DNA of 64,000 bases from Hippopus hippopus (Eukaryota; Mollusca; Bivalvia; Cardiida; Cardiidae): NCBI GenBank assembly GCA_946811185.2, contig OX328106.1, positions 26,844,426-26,908,425 of the forward strand, read 5' to 3'. Shown piece by piece: positions 24,212 to 36,717 of the stretch (position 1 is its first letter; each line of letters opens with the position of its first letter). The position numbers and the translations under genes are program-made. Under the pieces are notes generated by a model. The model saw only the letters and a program-made list of their open reading frames with translations, did no database searches and was not told the DNA's origin.

Positions 24212-24480
24212 ATATGGCCTGCAACACGCGAAAAGGAGCATTCGGAGATTTACGTAAAGTGTCGTCTCGGATCAGCCTGCGCAGTCCTCGCAGGCTAATC
24301 CGAGACGGCACTTTACGACTACATTAGATTTTGAGCTACAGAAGACTTGAGCAAAAAAGAAAAATACATAAAAACGGAAAGTGTCGTTTCGGATTAGCCT
24401 GCGCGGAGTGCGCAGGCTGATCCGAGACGACACTTTACGCAAATGTCCGAATGCCCCTTTTCGCGTGTTGCAGGCCATAT
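24212..24480 (+). repeat. Family B, full copy
   Basis: The tips extend outward to ATATGGCCTGCAACACGCG and CGCGTGTTGCAGGCCATAT, giving terminal repeats of about 70 bp. Six bases later a family C copy begins. Confidence 0.85.
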
Positions 24481-24485
24481 AGATT

Positions 24486-24685
24486 TGAGCCAAGCTCTGT
24501 GAAAACAGGGTTTAATGCATCTGCAAAAAATATCAATTCAGGTTAGCCCGCGCAGTCCGCACAGGCTAACGTGGGTCGAAACTGTTTGCTATTGGTAAGT
24601 TTTCTGCATGTCCAAGCGGACAATTCAGCCTCAGTTTCAGCCGATTGTTAGACAACATGGATTTCATAGATACATAACTATATAA
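24486..24685 (-). repeat. Family C, truncated inverted copy
   Basis: GAGCCAAGCTCTGTG, then hairpin GTTAGCCCGCGCAGTCCGC. The far end is lost. Confidence 0.65.
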
Positions 24686-24967
24686 TTCAATATTAGTTCT
24701 TTTCATGAACATTGGCGAGTTCTGACTGGCTGAAAAAAATTTTTCATAGCTCCATGAAAAAAAAAATCAGCAGTGCCGGAACTACTTTTGCAGTCAAACT
24801 AATGTAAACAAACTTGTATACGAGATTTCATAATGTTTTTTCGTTCTGATTTTATATCGAGTCCGAAGTTCAAATTGCTAGCTGAATTTATTTTTTCTGA
24901 ATACTGAAAAAAAATCCAACAGTAAATTCAAAGAGAGAGCTGAAAACTCATTGTTACTCTGCTGGGT

Positions 24968-25196
24968 TTAACCCTTTACCACACAATGACGCCTTTTAAC
25001 ACCCCTGAAGAAGAGGCCTTTTGAAAACATTGTGGGAAAAGGAGAAAATGCTGGTAACCAGCATTTTCTCCTTTTCCCACAAAGTTTTCTACCCTATCAA
25101 AGCAAAGTTGTGTTATTTGAGCCACTATGAAATTGTCTTCTGCAAATGCTTTCAATTTGGACAGGTCTAAAATTTTGCCGTGTGGTAAAGGGTTAA
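24968..25196 (+). repeat. Family A, best-preserved copy
   Basis: Exactly TTAACCCTTTACC at the left and GGTAAAGGGTTAA at the right. The hairpin at 25033-25083 has only one or two mismatches. 229 bp, the same length as 7356-7584. Confidence 0.9.
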
Positions 25197-25448
25197 ACAT
25201 TCTTATTTTCAACTTAATTCTAGCGTATTGAACTTGTAATAATAAATCCGCTCAATCTGCAAATGTTCAATACTATAATGACGTCATGAATTACGTCATT
25301 TTTACGTCATGAAGGAGCAGTTTTACCGCGCTATGAAATATCAATGAAAAGGACAGTAAATAAATACGCAATGTTGGATTTACAAAAAAAGAGTAGTTAG
25401 AATTATTTAAGTGCATATTAATTTTGTTGTCTGTGATATTGAATTATA

Positions 25449-25597
25449 AGGAATGAAGGGTTTTTTTTTTGTTTTCATGGAGGTATGAAAAAAAAAACCT
25501 AATCACACTGTATGAAACCGCGAAGCGGTTTCATACATTGTGATTAGGGTTTTTTTTCAAACCTCCATGAAAACAAAAAAAGTTCTCTTCATTCCTT
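25449..25597. repeat. Near-perfect palindrome of about 149 bp
   Basis: The left arm AGGAATGAAG...CCTAATCACA and the right arm are complementary throughout. The centre is GAAACCGCGAAGCGGTTTC. Probably a MITE of its own family. Confidence 0.8.
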
Positions 25598-25729
25598 AAA
25601 TGATGACATGCCTAGGATAATGCATCACGGAGTTGCATAAAACTCCCTTGTGACAGAGTATGGCACATTTTCTAACCATATTACCGCCTGCCAGTGATTT
25701 TTTCACTCCATCTTGCATAGCATCACTTT

Positions 25730-25850
25730 TTTTTTTGGAAACAGAAAAAAAGCTGGTAACCAACATTTTCTCTCCTTCAAACATTGTTTTCTGTACATTA
25801 AAAGATAAACCCCATTATTTTAGTCATATTGAAAGCAATTTTGTTCCCTT
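25730..25850 (+). repeat. Family A fragment
   Basis: AGCTGGTAACCAACATTTTC and the right flank only. Confidence 0.5.
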
Positions 25851-25984
25851 TTGGAACAGTGTTTTCACACGTATTCTTATATTACACCTGAACTTTTATT
25901 ATTTATCCATATTTTTCAAGAATATTTTCAAAGGTGTCTGCTGCATTTTTATTTCAGAAGATAATGAATTAATTCCTTCTGCCG

Positions 25985-26100
25985 AGCTCGGTCGCTCGGT
26001 CGGGAGTTCGTGCAGGGTATGAAATCCGAGGCAGGGGGTCGCTCGTTCGAATCCCATTTGGCAAAGTTATTTATGATGATTAATTATAGTTATTGTAATA
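25985..26100 (+). repeat. tRNA-like SINE head
   Basis: GAGCTCGGTCGCTCGGTCGG resembles an A box region and CGTTCGAATCCC a B box, 50 bases apart. Confidence 0.5.
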
Positions 26101-26282
26101 GGATTTATTCACCGCGTGGCTGATCATTGTTCCGTCGATGTTTATATGGGCATGCCACCAGTGGCTTAAAAAGAATGTTGAAAAGAAATTCCAGGGAAGT
26201 ATAGACAGCTGCACTGGCCAGCAAAATGAAGCAGAAATAATTTTGTAAACTGCGTTTAAACTTTAGCAAACTATCCATAGTT

Positions 26283-26370
26283 TTAATGGTTACCAGTATT
26301 TTCTCCTTTTCCCACAATGTTTTCAAAAGGCCTCTTTCCAAATAAAAACATGGAAAAGTTTTAAACAACA
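26283..26370 (-). repeat. Family A fragment
   Basis: GGTTACCAGTATTTTCTCC, then CACAATGTTTTCAAAAGGCC. Confidence 0.55.
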
Positions 26371-26593
26371 AGCAAACAAACATAATTTCAATATAACCGC
26401 CTGAAAACTACGGTAATTTCGTATTCAGCGCTAGCGCAAACCATGATCAGCGAAAAAATGAATGTAAAGCAATTGTTTATGTTTGGGTTTTTTTTTGTAA
26501 TATAAAAACAAAAAACGGCGTATCGTTTTTATCTTCAATGTATTGCTGCTAAGACCTTAACCAATAATTATACACATAATACGTTTCCCGCCC

Positions 26594-26822
26594 TTAACTC
26601 TTTTCCAAACGATAAATTTCTAGAACTTTTTCCAAATTCAAAGCATTTGCAGACATCAAATTTTACGTGGCTCATATGATAGGTTTTATTCTTCAAAGGG
26701 TAGGAAGTATCGCCCAAAAAGGAGCTAATGTTGTCTACTACGTAACTAGCGTTTTTTCCCCCTTTTCGCTGTATATTTTTTACCCTGGAATAATGAAAAC
26801 ACGAGATTGAAAAGGGGGTTAA
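26594..26822 (-). repeat. Family A, degenerate full-length copy
   Basis: TTAACTCTTTTCCAAACGAT at the left, GGGGTTAA at the right. The hairpin has decayed. Confidence 0.6.
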
Positions 26823-26963
26823 CTGGACAGTGACCCCCAAAACAGCCTTTCTCGCCTCTAACGTTGACTTCCTTTGGAAATGTTGTAAAAGAGAGAGCTA
26901 TTGCTTGCATCATGCATTGCATTTTCCCCTTCGCCCAACAAGTTTCCGAATCATTGAAATGGG

Positions 26964-27365
26964 TTAACCTTTAACCGACCAACTCTGTGTGTTTACGACC
27001 CTAATTAAGAAAGCTTTTGAATAGATTGTGAGACACAAAGGGAGAGACAGCTTGTGTTTTAGAGAGCTTTCAAAGACAAATTACATACTAGTAATAAGCT
27101 GCATCTAAATTGTTGTATACAGCTGGTTTCAAACTGTACGAGTAAAGATTTTAACTCTATTATCACCCGAGTTATACCGACCGGGCCTGAGCGAGAAGGC
27201 TTTTGAAAGCATTGTGGGAAAAGGAGGAAATGCTTGTAACCAGAATTTTCTCCGTTTCACAAAATGTTTTCAAAAGCTCTTAAAAGCAAATCTCATTATT
27301 TGAGCTACATTGACTTGGTGGTCTGCAAATGCTTTCAAAATGGACGGGTCTAAACTTTTGACTGT
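26964..27365 (+). repeat. Two adjoining degenerate family A copies
   Basis: One copy spans about 26964-27150 and the second about 27152-27365. Both show the left end and the TCAAAGACAAAT or GCTTTCAAAATGGAC flanks. Only the second has a recognisable core (ATTGTGGGAAAAGGAG). Confidence 0.55.
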
Positions 27366-27660
27366 CTACTACAGAACCCACTTGGTGTAAAATGATCAAG
27401 GTGGAGGCCTTTTTATTCACGTTTCTGATTCCGCTACATTTTTTCTCGCTTTTTTCGTTTTCTATATTATATGTGACGTCAAACGTTAATGGATGCAGCT
27501 ATAAATTTTGTATAAAAAAATAATGCAAATTGGATGAACAGTTTTTAATGTAACGCAGTTTTGATATTATAAACTCGCTCACGTAATGCGTTTACGAACA
27601 TGATAATGTTATATTTTTTTACTACACGCAATTTAAGGGGCGATACGACCGGTAATTTTT

Positions 27661-27681
27661 TCGGGGGGGGGGGGGGGGGGG
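27661..27681. repeat. Poly-G run
   Basis: About twenty G in a row, with A-rich sequence after it. Confidence 0.9.
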
Positions 27682-27837
27682 AAAGAATGCAAGGAAAAAA
27701 AATGTATAATTGACCCATGCTCTGTAAAAACTTGTTTTCGAATGATACCAGTGAAACCTTACGCAGACGAAAAAAAGAAAGTGTAGAATTTTCCATTTTC
27801 AAAGGCATGTGTACACTAAAAGTAAAAATGTGGTCCA

Positions 27838-27965
27838 ATTGATTCGACTTGTCCTGGAAATGGAAAAAAACAAAGTGGAAAAAAGAAGAAAATGCTGGTT
27901 ACCAAAGTTTTCAAAAATTTCTTCATCACAGTCGTGAAAGCATTGGACTGTTTGAAAATGGGTTA
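27838..27965 (-). repeat. Family A, short diverged copy
   Basis: Core AGAAGAAAATGCTGGTTACC. The right arm is deleted. Confidence 0.5.
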
Positions 27966-28367
27966 AGCGAAAAACCTTGAAAAGCCACATGTCTCAAATA
28001 AAATTCTAAACTGTCGATATCATGTTTATGTGGTTTATTGTTCTTTTCTGTTTTTTTTTTTACCTTTCACCTTTCAAATAATTTATAGACGAAGCAATAA
28101 TTTGCATATGGATTAAAAGTGGTACATCAGCGCATTGTTTGAAGAAAGATTTTTTTTTTTATATAAAAGGGAAAAGGTGGGAAAAAAGAACAACCGATTC
28201 CTCTCCCACAAGGTTTTCAAATTATATCTGCTGTAAATGGGGTAAGACGCCTTAGAATTAGATTTTTTCGATAATCGCTGAAGATGGTCTGGAAATTGTT
28301 GTGGTCCTAGCCTTTCTATGATAGGTCTGTGGTTTAAATTCTGGATATCAAAAGAGGTCTTGAGTGA

Positions 28368-28445
28368 TTTTGCAGGCAGTGTAGATCAAAATGAGTCATT
28401 CTTTACTTAACGTGCAGTCTGATCTTGATTTATACTGTTTGATGT
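28368..28445 (+). repeat. Family D hairpin fragment
   Basis: GGCAGTGTAGATCAAAATG and AACGTGCAGTCTGATCTTG. Asymmetric decay. Confidence 0.55.
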
Positions 28446-28473
28446 GCATTCAAGTCAATTAATCTACATATAA

Positions 28474-28739
28474 TTCAGCCATGCTCTGGCAAAAGGGAGC
28501 TTAATACATCTCCGTGACGCATTATACCAAGCAAGGCATCACCTAATTACGTACCCATAAAATCCATTTTGACAAACAAACAACAGAATCATGAGGTAGA
28601 ATTATCCTTTGACATGCAAAAAAAATTGAAGATAGCGAAAAGTTTGGGCCCATGTCAGCCTGCGCGGACTGCGCAGGCTGACATGGGTCTATACTTTTCG
28701 CAAATGCATTAAGCCCCCTTTTCACAGAGCACGGCTCCA
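28474..28739 (+). repeat. Family C, full copy
   Basis: Tips CAGCCATGCTCTGGCAAAAG and CAGAGCACGGCTCC. Hairpin at about 28650-28690 perfect. Confidence 0.85.
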
Positions 28740-29500
28740 TTTTATTTGGCGTAGCTGAATACGGTGGCTTTTGGTCTAGTGCTTGGTATCAACATACTCC
28801 AATGACTAAATAGTAATTTCAACAACATGAAACCATGAGGAAAAAGAGGCAATTGCTATCGAGGTTATTGTCCATTATTTCTCTTCACACTGAACCACAA
28901 AGGAGTTCCAGTATTCATATTCCAGTCCTGATACCAGGGAGCGGATGTCAACTTCGGGACTGTTCATTAGCCCACACATTCGGCGCGAGTACTGGTGCAG
29001 TTCCCCAGGAAGCAGAATCGAGAGAAATTAGTATAAGTTGTAAGAACTTGTTTTTCAATTGATGCAAAATAAATATGTTTAAAACAAACTAAAGTTGTAT
29101 AGCACACCTAGCAAGCTTCGGGCCTCACTAAGCTTTAGTTAGACAAGCCTCAGTCTCGGTATTTCTATACAGAAAACACGCGACTTGCATCGATTTATTC
29201 TTATTTAAACAGCAGTTTGTCATTGATGTTAATTTTATTTGTTGACGTATTTACTTGTATGAGGAAAAAATTCCTACACATAACATTTACAAGTTCTTAA
29301 GCGACACTAGACGATTTCGAGGCCACTGTAGATCAGTATTTGCATTAATGCAACTATGCGCTTAGTTGGCTTTACATATCCTCGTGCGCAGTTGATTCTA
29401 GATCACTATAGTCATAAACAAGAAATATCTTTAAAAAGATAGACGGCGTAAATTTACCAGCAAATAGGCAGGGGCACTTAAAATAACCGTGTCTACATTT
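28740..29500. other. Stretch without recognised feature
   Basis: No repeat family or exon was recognised. Open frames are short. Confidence 0.4.
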
Positions 29501-29907
29501 CTGACCAATCACAAAGTTCTATTTATTCATTTATTATCAATACCAAAAGGTATGTCAAAAGCCAGCACATTAAGCTACGCCGGAAAATCTGCTTACACTC
29601 TCATTTTGATTTCAATACTTAGACATTAAAGTGCGGCTTAGTTGACCAATGAAATTTTGTAGCCGGGGGCAAAATAGCAATAATGGAATATTCGAGATCC
29701 CTGTTTCAGTTTTATCTGTTAAAAAGTGTAATGGGCTGAAAACAATTTCACGTGCTCACAAAGCTTGTAATGGACATTATGTCAGGTAAAATCGAAGAAA
29801 TTACGGAAACAAAACGTCAGTGCTAATGTAATGAAATAAGATAGAATAGAATCAGAGCGCCCGCATCTAATGTAAATACTTTCGTCAGATACACTGCTTT
29901 TATCTTA

Positions 29908-30016
29908 GGGCCTAGGGCCCCTAACTCTCATATTAAAGGACGGAAGCTGCCGAGATTGGCCGAATAGCCTTTACGAAAACGTCGATGTTTTACCGATGAG
30001 TTTGGGGTCGTAATCC
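29908..30016. mobile_element. Family E element, single-unit copy
   Basis: It is flanked by TTA at 29905-29907 and 30017-30019. It holds one interior unit, unlike the two in 14207-14431. Confidence 0.65.
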
Positions 30017-30019
30017 TTA

Positions 30020-31090
30020 ATACAATGGTAGTCTTGAAAGGGGACACTCTTCAAAAACATACAGGCAAAAAATACCAAGAAAGAGTTCCATCCTCCCTAT
30101 ATCTTTATCAGACAAAGCATAGACTATACTGCATTAAATTCATTTAGGCAGTTTCATGGACAGTCTATATTACATTTAAATTCCAATTCGCCTACTAAAA
30201 ATAATACATAAACAGAAATGTGAGATTCTATTTATCACATAAAACGAATGACAGACAAGAAATATCCTGCATCATCACCTTTTGCCCATATGGGTCCATG
30301 CTTACAGTTGTAGTTCGGTTTCAAATGTGTACATACACAAGTAGACAGCTCCATGACATTTACACCGAAAGTAGAATAAAACAATTTCTAGAGGGGGTAA
30401 GTGCAACTAATTCAGCAATTTTGTTGTTTTTATTTTTTGCTTTTTATTAAACACGAAAATCCAAAAACTGTCCTCGCGTGTACGCCTTAGCAACAATGAC
30501 GTCATTTTTCCGCGAAACGGCGTAGTAGTACAAATTCCGGCATTTACATGTGGTTGGTTTCTCACTCTTCACGCGCTCATGACTGAAAATTGATCAGAAC
30601 CGGGACCCATAAAAACGATATTACACAAGTATATAAGTCATGGGTTTAACACACTGCAGGGGGAGGTTTTATGTGATAAATGGTTTTATGTGCGTTAGTC
30701 ATTTCTGTCCCTTAAAACTGATACCTCTCACCCAACATCTGTGTTTTCGTTTTTGTTTTCTATATTTAAAATATAAGGCACCAGTAATCAACAACAAACT
30801 GACAACAAACTGTGTTAGAACTGTTTCATCCGAAATGTTTTGCTGTCCAGGATCCAATTTCAAAAGACAGACCGCGTGGTCGGATTGTATATGGAAAAGG
30901 GGTTCCGACTGCGATAAACGGACACACCAATCGCAAACGGAGACGCAGCTGGATGACGGACATATGGGAAATCAGCCTTAGACTTTTGAACATGTTTAAA
31001 ATTCTGACGCATAATCGTGCGAGTGTCGCAAAACGTTGCAAGCCGTTGCATGACAAGATGCACGAGGTTGCATGACTTTGATATTGTAAT
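30020..31090. other. Stretch without recognised feature
   Basis: Several overlapping frames of 70-110 codons occur at 30640-31150 on both strands, with no domain or codon signal. Confidence 0.4.
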
Positions 31091-31110
31091 TTGATCGCTG
31101 AGATGTCGTG

Positions 31111-31176
31111 CTCTCTCTCTCTCTCTCTGGCACTGCACAACCACACACACATTTAATATTATTACTCTACGTCTCT

Positions 31177-31223
<47 letters not shown>

Positions 31224-31240
31224 CCCCGCTCTCTCTCTGG
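31111..31240. repeat. CT microsatellite cluster
   Basis: CT tracts at 31111-31128, 31182-31220 and 31229-31238, interrupted by a CACACACA patch. Confidence 0.9.
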
Positions 31241-31596
31241 TACTGCAATTTCATAAGAGTTTCCATTTTTTTGTACAACAACCGGCTTTTGATATCTATT
31301 GTTGTTTTTATGTTACCTAAAGATGTAAAGGTAACAATTACCTTTATTTCCCCTCAAAGGGGCTTTAAATTATATTTCGTTTCACAAGTGTTTTAGAAAT
31401 TCCTAATCAAGACTTCTAATTTTCATTCGCGTGCAAAGATAACTTTCAAATTAAAACCGAGATAAAATAACACGTAGAAACACGGGGAAATAGCAAGTTT
31501 TCGTATTTGTACTGTAAAATTTCAAATTTCGTTTGTAACGCTATAGACGTTATCGCATAACAAATTATATTCATTTTAACACAAGTAATTGGTTGA

Positions 31597-31672
31597 CTAT
31601 GTTGCTCAGCTGGTCACAAACTATAGTGTTTAAGGTCATGGGTTCAAGTCCCAGTAGACGGATTTTTTATCA
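31597..31672 (+). repeat. tRNA-like sequence, probable SINE head
   Basis: TGTTGCTCAGCTGGT (A-box-like) and GGGTTCAAGTCCCA (B box with a 4-bp stem). The acceptor arms do not pair, so a working tRNA is unlikely. Confidence 0.5.
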
Positions 31673-32023
31673 TTACTGTTATTGCTTTGTTTTTCCTCAA
31701 CCAGGGGTACAAAGTTACGTCTATATCTTTTTTTTTATAATTACAAATATCAACTTTCCCTCTCCAGCCCCCGCCTCCCCGCCTCTGAAAAAAAAGGCCA
31801 ACGCCTAGTTTAATGTCCGTTTAATTCCATGCGCGAGATCTTTTAGGCCAACCCTCAATTAACAACCTAAATACGATCACACCATCTCAACAACGTATCC
31901 GGATTAAATGGAAAATGTCTGTTAGTAAATAGCTTGAATTCCCATGGGGACTTCCGTTACAAAGGAACAAAGAGCTGGCACTACCACGAACGTTTTCTGG
32001 CTGCCTAAAATCTGCATATATGT

Positions 32024-32288
32024 AATCCAGCGAAGCTCTGGCAAAAAAGGGGGAATTAATACTGCATCTCCATAATGCATTATACCAAGCTAGTAATCAC
32101 ATACTTATGGATCGATAAATTCTGCTTTGTCTAACAACTTGCTGAATTGTTAAGCTGGCTGGTTGTTAGACATGCAAAAAAATTGACCTACAGCAAAAAT
32201 TTTCGACCCAGGTCAGTCCGCGCAGGCTGACATGGGTCGATAATTTTTGCAGATGCATTAAACCCCCTTTTCACAGAGCATGATTCAA
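32024..32288 (+). repeat. Family C copy
   Basis: The left tip is diverged (CCAGCGAAGCTCTGG). The right end CAGAGCATGATTCAA and part of the hairpin are kept; the first hairpin arm is shortened. Confidence 0.75.
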
Positions 32289-32339
32289 ATGTAACCACTT
32301 GCCAGTATTTACCCTGTCAGAGCTATTTACAAAAACATT

Positions 32340-32440
32340 GGCTATTGCGAACGGTATATACCAAGATCCGACTACATAGAACCTGCAATCTAATCTTGAA
32401 TCTGTCTTGAACACCGTCTGTTCATTTAGACACAGTCTGT
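32340..32440 (+). repeat. Family D, degenerate
   Basis: CCAAGATCCGACTACATAGAA and TCTAATCTTGAATCTG. Confidence 0.45.
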
Positions 32441-32581
32441 GCGATAACTAATTTTATTTTTTTTTAGTTTCATTGGATTGTTTTTCCAGCCATCAAACGA
32501 GGTCGACTTTATACATTTGACACTGAAAGAGTTGATCATCGATAGGGACCGTTTTGAAACAGTTAAGCGATTCAAAATTAT

Positions 32582-32655
32582 ACGAGCCATGCTCTGGCAA
32601 GAGGGTTTAATGCATCTCCGTGATGCATGGTACCAAGTAAGTCATCACAAATGTA
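32582..32655 (+). repeat. Family C, left end only
   Basis: GAGCCATGCTCTGGCAAGAG to AAGTCATCACA. Confidence 0.65.
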
Positions 32656-33424
32656 CTTTAAACAGTGGACTCGTCCACTGTAAAAAGGTGTTAAGCTTAT
32701 GATGGTCCGCCTAGTTTGAGGTTTTTTAATTTAAATCATAAGAGTGTATTGCATATTCACATACACTCAAATGGCTAGAATGACTGACCAAATTGAACCA
32801 TTTGAAATCACAGAACTTAGTTCCGTTCTTGCATGGGCAATTTATCAAATACCCGTTATAGATCTACCTATTACTTGAACATGTTTGTCCTATCCAATCG
32901 GTCCATTGACCTTGAACTACAATAAACATCTTGAGATTTACCGACTTTAAGACGCTCTCACCCATAGACGCAACCCTACTTCAAGTTCACAATTTCAGAG
33001 GAAAATGCGTTCATGCCAGCCTGACCGCAAAATTTTGGTTGCTGTAGACTTTAAGGGCTTGACGCCGTCATAGAAACAGAATAATAAGCAGAATGTCTGC
33101 CAAAACGACAGCCTTTATACCTGAGAGCTTAGTCTCATAACTACTTGCAAAGATTATTTATCTCCCATATATGTTCAAGATAATCTAGAAATAAACTCTG
33201 AGTAAAAGAAAAAACACTTGACTTATAAGAAGCAAAATCTTTCCAAGGTTAGCCGGAAATCTGTTTCTGGGGAACTATTTGATCACGCGCAACATAGAGT
33301 CGTGATAGGGATTAGAAAAGATTTTTTGATGGTTCGGGAACGCCTGTTCAAACATGTCGGTCCCAAAATATCTATGTACAAGATTAGAGTAGTTTCATAC
33401 ACTCCTCGTAATTATAGTGATAGG

Positions 33425-33700
33425 TTGTACAGAAATGGGACCGGTAGTTCAGTGGGAAAAGTACAGGGCTAGAAACAAGGGGGTCGCTGATTTTCATACT
33501 TGGGCAATTTCTTTCTGAGGACTTGTGAAGGTCATTGCGAGAGAATTCGTTACTGACTCACCGCTGTGGCTTGGGAAGAAAATTGTGCAAAGTACTTGTT
33601 ACAAAAATTTTTGTGTTAACATTGAAAGGTGCACTTGCAGTCACGAGACAACTGAAATGATGTTGAAAACGGCATTAAACACCATAAAAACAAGCAATAA
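33425..33700 (+). repeat. tRNA-derived SINE, plus strand
   Basis: Head ACCGGTAGTTCAGTGGGAAA (A box). The B box is degraded. The body ends GGCATTAAACACCATAAAAA then CAAGCAATAAAAAC. Confidence 0.6.
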
Positions 33701-33711
33701 AAACAAAATAT

Positions 33712-33815
33712 GGGCCATCAGAAGCGTCGATTCTATGCCACGCACAATAACGGTCAAGATCAGACCGTACAGAAGTGCAATTTGATCTTGAATCTACACT
33801 GCTCAATATTTTCTA
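33712..33815 (+). repeat. Family D, degenerate
   Basis: GGTCAAGATCAGACCGTACAG and TTGATCTTGAATCTACACTG. Confidence 0.55.
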
Positions 33816-34507
33816 CGATCTTCTGTCCAAAGCAGCCTTTGTTTAGGAAAATGTCTTACTTTCAAGACTACAAACTTAGGGTTCTGCATGGCCCAGTGGT
33901 GAAGGCAAGACCTTAGAAATTGTAGTATTTTTGGGGTTTACCATTGCCCGCAAATCTATATCTAATTTATTCAAAACATAAGTGTTAAAAAACTATTTCC
34001 CTGGTTCAAAACCAACGTTAAGCCTGGAAAAACAATTGTGTCCACGGACATTCTTTATCACATAGCTTACCTTTTCAGTACAATATACCTATTACGAATG
34101 ATCTTTTATTACATAAAATCTATTAAATCTCTGAATTATTTGTAATAACATGGACCCGTAGGCAGTAAATAGGCTACGTGTAATGATACAGGATACTTGT
34201 ATATCTGTCATTCGTTTTATGTCTTGTCATTTTTAATATTAATAAGGCAAAGCATTAATACGAGTGACACGAGCATTTTGTAATATAAATAAATAATAAT
34301 TCAAACGAAGAGGTAAAACCAATAATCATTGGGTTTGAAGTTCGAATTACGGCTTTGCCAAAACTTTTTTTCCGGGAATCCTGAACAGTAATTTCAGTAA
34401 AAATTCATTCCTATCTCGTCAATCTGGATGCATGTGAATAAGGGCGAGCGAACCCGGGCGAATATAAAAAGGGCGATCAGATTCAGGGAGAAAGGTCCCG
34501 GATTCTT

Positions 34508-34550
34508 TTAACCCTAAGGCTGCTAAGCGCGACTCACTGACCTTTTGTGT
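34508..34550 (+). repeat. Family D, left tip only
   Basis: TTTAACCCTAAGGCTGCTAAG to GACTCACTGACCTTTTG. It stops where the hairpin should begin. Confidence 0.7.
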
Positions 34551-34991
34551 GTTATAAAATCGTATGCCAGTTCCTATCTATATCTATCTGACTTTGGCCG
34601 TTGCATTCGAAATCGAACCGTGAACTGCCGTCTGCAAATACAAAGCCCAGGCTTTTCGACCATTACTGGTTTTTATTGACAGATAACGGCTTGTTACTCA
34701 GTCATATAATGGATATGATCAAACACCGTGCTGCAGGAATAACTTATTATCGCACAAATGCGACATTTTGCTGTTATACGGTGGACAAATTTTGAAAACA
34801 CTGTCAGAAAAGAAGTAATTTCTTGAATTGCTTCTATTCCCACAGTTAACTTTAATCTTATGATAAGACAAAGGGTTTTTCCTTCTTCTAAATGACTTTG
34901 CTTGTTTACGGTTCTATTTACAATTGTTTTTATGTTGTTCAAAAATCCCCCTCCAAAGTAATGGGTTAACTATCAGAGTAATATTTCTTAC

Positions 34992-35639
34992 CGTTCTATA
35001 TATGGAACCGTAGCAAAACGCCATTATCAAAACGGGGATTCCCAGATTACTAAATAATATCAATAAAAGATATATTCTGTTCATTATACTTCTGTCGTTC
35101 CACGCCAGTCCACACGACGTCCCATGCTCTTCTAAACCGAACGAGCCAAGTCCAAATAATGGCGCCATCGCCAAGAGTAGAGCAGCAAAGTAACACAGTA
35201 TCACGATACCCACAGTCACTTTTACTGTTATTTTTTTACCTAAGCTTGTGGCGTGTGTGATAACAATGTAACGAGTAACGGAAATAGATGTAAGTAAAAA
35301 CATTGACGATAGTCCAAGTAAGTAAACAATGAATGCATTATAATTACAAGCAGCCATGTTTAAGTGTACCATCCAACCTCTCGAAATTTCAGCTACAATC
35401 GGCAAGGGAAATCCAAAAACTGCTATTCCTATGTTATTTACTAGTAGACTCGCTATAAGCACATTGTTAGATGCTGAAACAAGACGCGAGCGTATAAAAA
35501 TCACAAGTGCTACACCATTGATTGTAACTCCAAATACTAACAAAAAACAGAGCCAAACTGCAGTCAAGATTTCCAACCATCTTGGTGAATTGGTTGGATT
35601 GTTTAAGTCAAATCTTACATTAGAAAAAGACGTATTCAT
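34992..35639 (-). CDS. Opsin-like GPCR, first coding exon (TM1-TM5)
   Basis: The exon encodes 216 codons, ATG at 35639-35637, ending AGAACG before splice donor GTAAGA (intron from 34991 down), phase 0. Reading through the donor meets a stop 25 codons later. Hydrophobic segments fit TM1 (about 22-49), TM2 (57-83), TM3 (95-123), TM4 (138-162) and TM5 (190-212). Opsin hallmarks: Cys98 at the top of TM3 and Cys176 in loop 2 for the disulfide, Glu170 six residues before Cys176 (the position of Glu181 in bovine rhodopsin), and GLGSFGLEEHGTSCGLAWND, close to loop 2 of peropsin/RGR-type opsins. The DRY position reads TRY. A glycosylation site (NTS) starts at residue 2. The retinal lysine would be in TM7, on an exon not found here, so light sensing is inferred. 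The paralog at 59,197-59,844 matches without gaps, about 130 of 216 residues identical by hand count. Confidence 0.82.
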
Positions 35640-36065
35640 TTTCTTGCCGTCTGATTTTTACCGGAGCATCTTAAGTCACCGAAAGCACAAAGCGCATTGT
35701 CAAGTGATGTTATCACCCAATAGTAAATGGAACTACTATATATCGAACGTAAGGCAGAGATATTTATACCTGTCGATAGAACAAGTCACTCCCCTGTTAC
35801 ATTGGGAAAAGAGACTGTACCAGTTGCTTGAGTACGAATTCCAACAATTGTTAAGCCTAAAGGACCTTTTATTGTTATGTCAAATTAGAAAAAAGATTGT
35901 GACAGTGCTTTCAATGCCGATTACGTGTGATGTTAAATAATCATACATTCGTCACTCACAAGAAATTTAGTTCAAGAATGAAGTATGAGGCGACGCCATT
36001 TCGAATCCGATTCACGCGTTAGGTAAGAAAGGTAAACAAGAACTGAGTTTGCGCGCACTAACACC

Positions 36066-36292
36066 TTAACTCCTTACCAGACGACAAAATTTTAAAATTG
36101 CCTAATTTGTAAGCATTACCAGGCGACAAAATAAATGTGGCTAAGATGATGGACTTTTTTTTGTAAATGGGTAGAAAACGCTGAGGGACAAGGGGAAATG
36201 CTGATAAACACAATTATCGTCTTTTCCTACCATGTTTTCAAAAGTCATCTTTCTCAGGTGCGTTAAAATTTGGGATTGTTTGGTACAGGATT
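36066..36292 (-). repeat. Family A copy
   Basis: Tip TTAACTCCTTACCAGACGAC. The hairpin is decayed. Confidence 0.65.
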
Positions 36293-36521
36293 GGGGAACA
36301 TTTTCCCTTCCCTGACCCTTTCCATGGAAATATGAGAGAAATTCGCACGCGGAAACAATGAAAAATTGTCCCTTTGTCACATCTTTTCACAAGTTAAAAG
36401 TATCAACATTTTTCGCGTTTCTTCGAAGGTTACATAAAAGATCATTTCGATACAAATGGCGTACATGTAACATCTGGTTATCTGCGAAGAGTTCCCGTAA
36501 TCTGCGATTTTGGCAATTCTG

Positions 36522-36717
36522 GGTTCGTATTCACCAACCATTCTTTAAAACTTTCTTAGTCTTGCTCTCCAGGATATTCTAAATTTTGAAAGTAACAGAA
36601 CTTCTGATTGGCTAAACCATTTGGTTTAGCCAATCAGAAGTTGTGTTACTTGCAGTTACAAAATTCTGGATAACAAGACTAAGAACGTTCTTAACAATCG
36701 TTGGTGACTACGGACCC
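36522..36717. repeat. Family G palindromic MITE, full copy
   Basis: The 196-bp palindrome has tips GGTTCGTATTCACCAACC and GTTGGTGACTACGGACC and centre GGCTAAACCATTTGGTTTAG. This is the reference copy for the family. Confidence 0.85.

Noticed and set aside
30640..31152. Overlapping 70-113-codon frames on both strands
   Set aside because: Frames overlap in several phases, show no domain, and run into CT microsatellites.
31597..31672. Functional tRNA gene
   Set aside because: A-box and B-box-like motifs are present but the acceptor and anticodon stems do not pair.
34321..34380. Minus-strand frame with a K and SNPMIIGF, resembling opsin TM7
   Set aside because: The Lys-to-NP spacing is off by one, neighbouring residues are not hydrophobic TM7, and the DNA looks like a degraded SINE head with a B-box-like motif.
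35356..35940. 194-codon plus-strand frame
   Set aside because: Antisense to the opsin-like exon and its upstream region; no domain.
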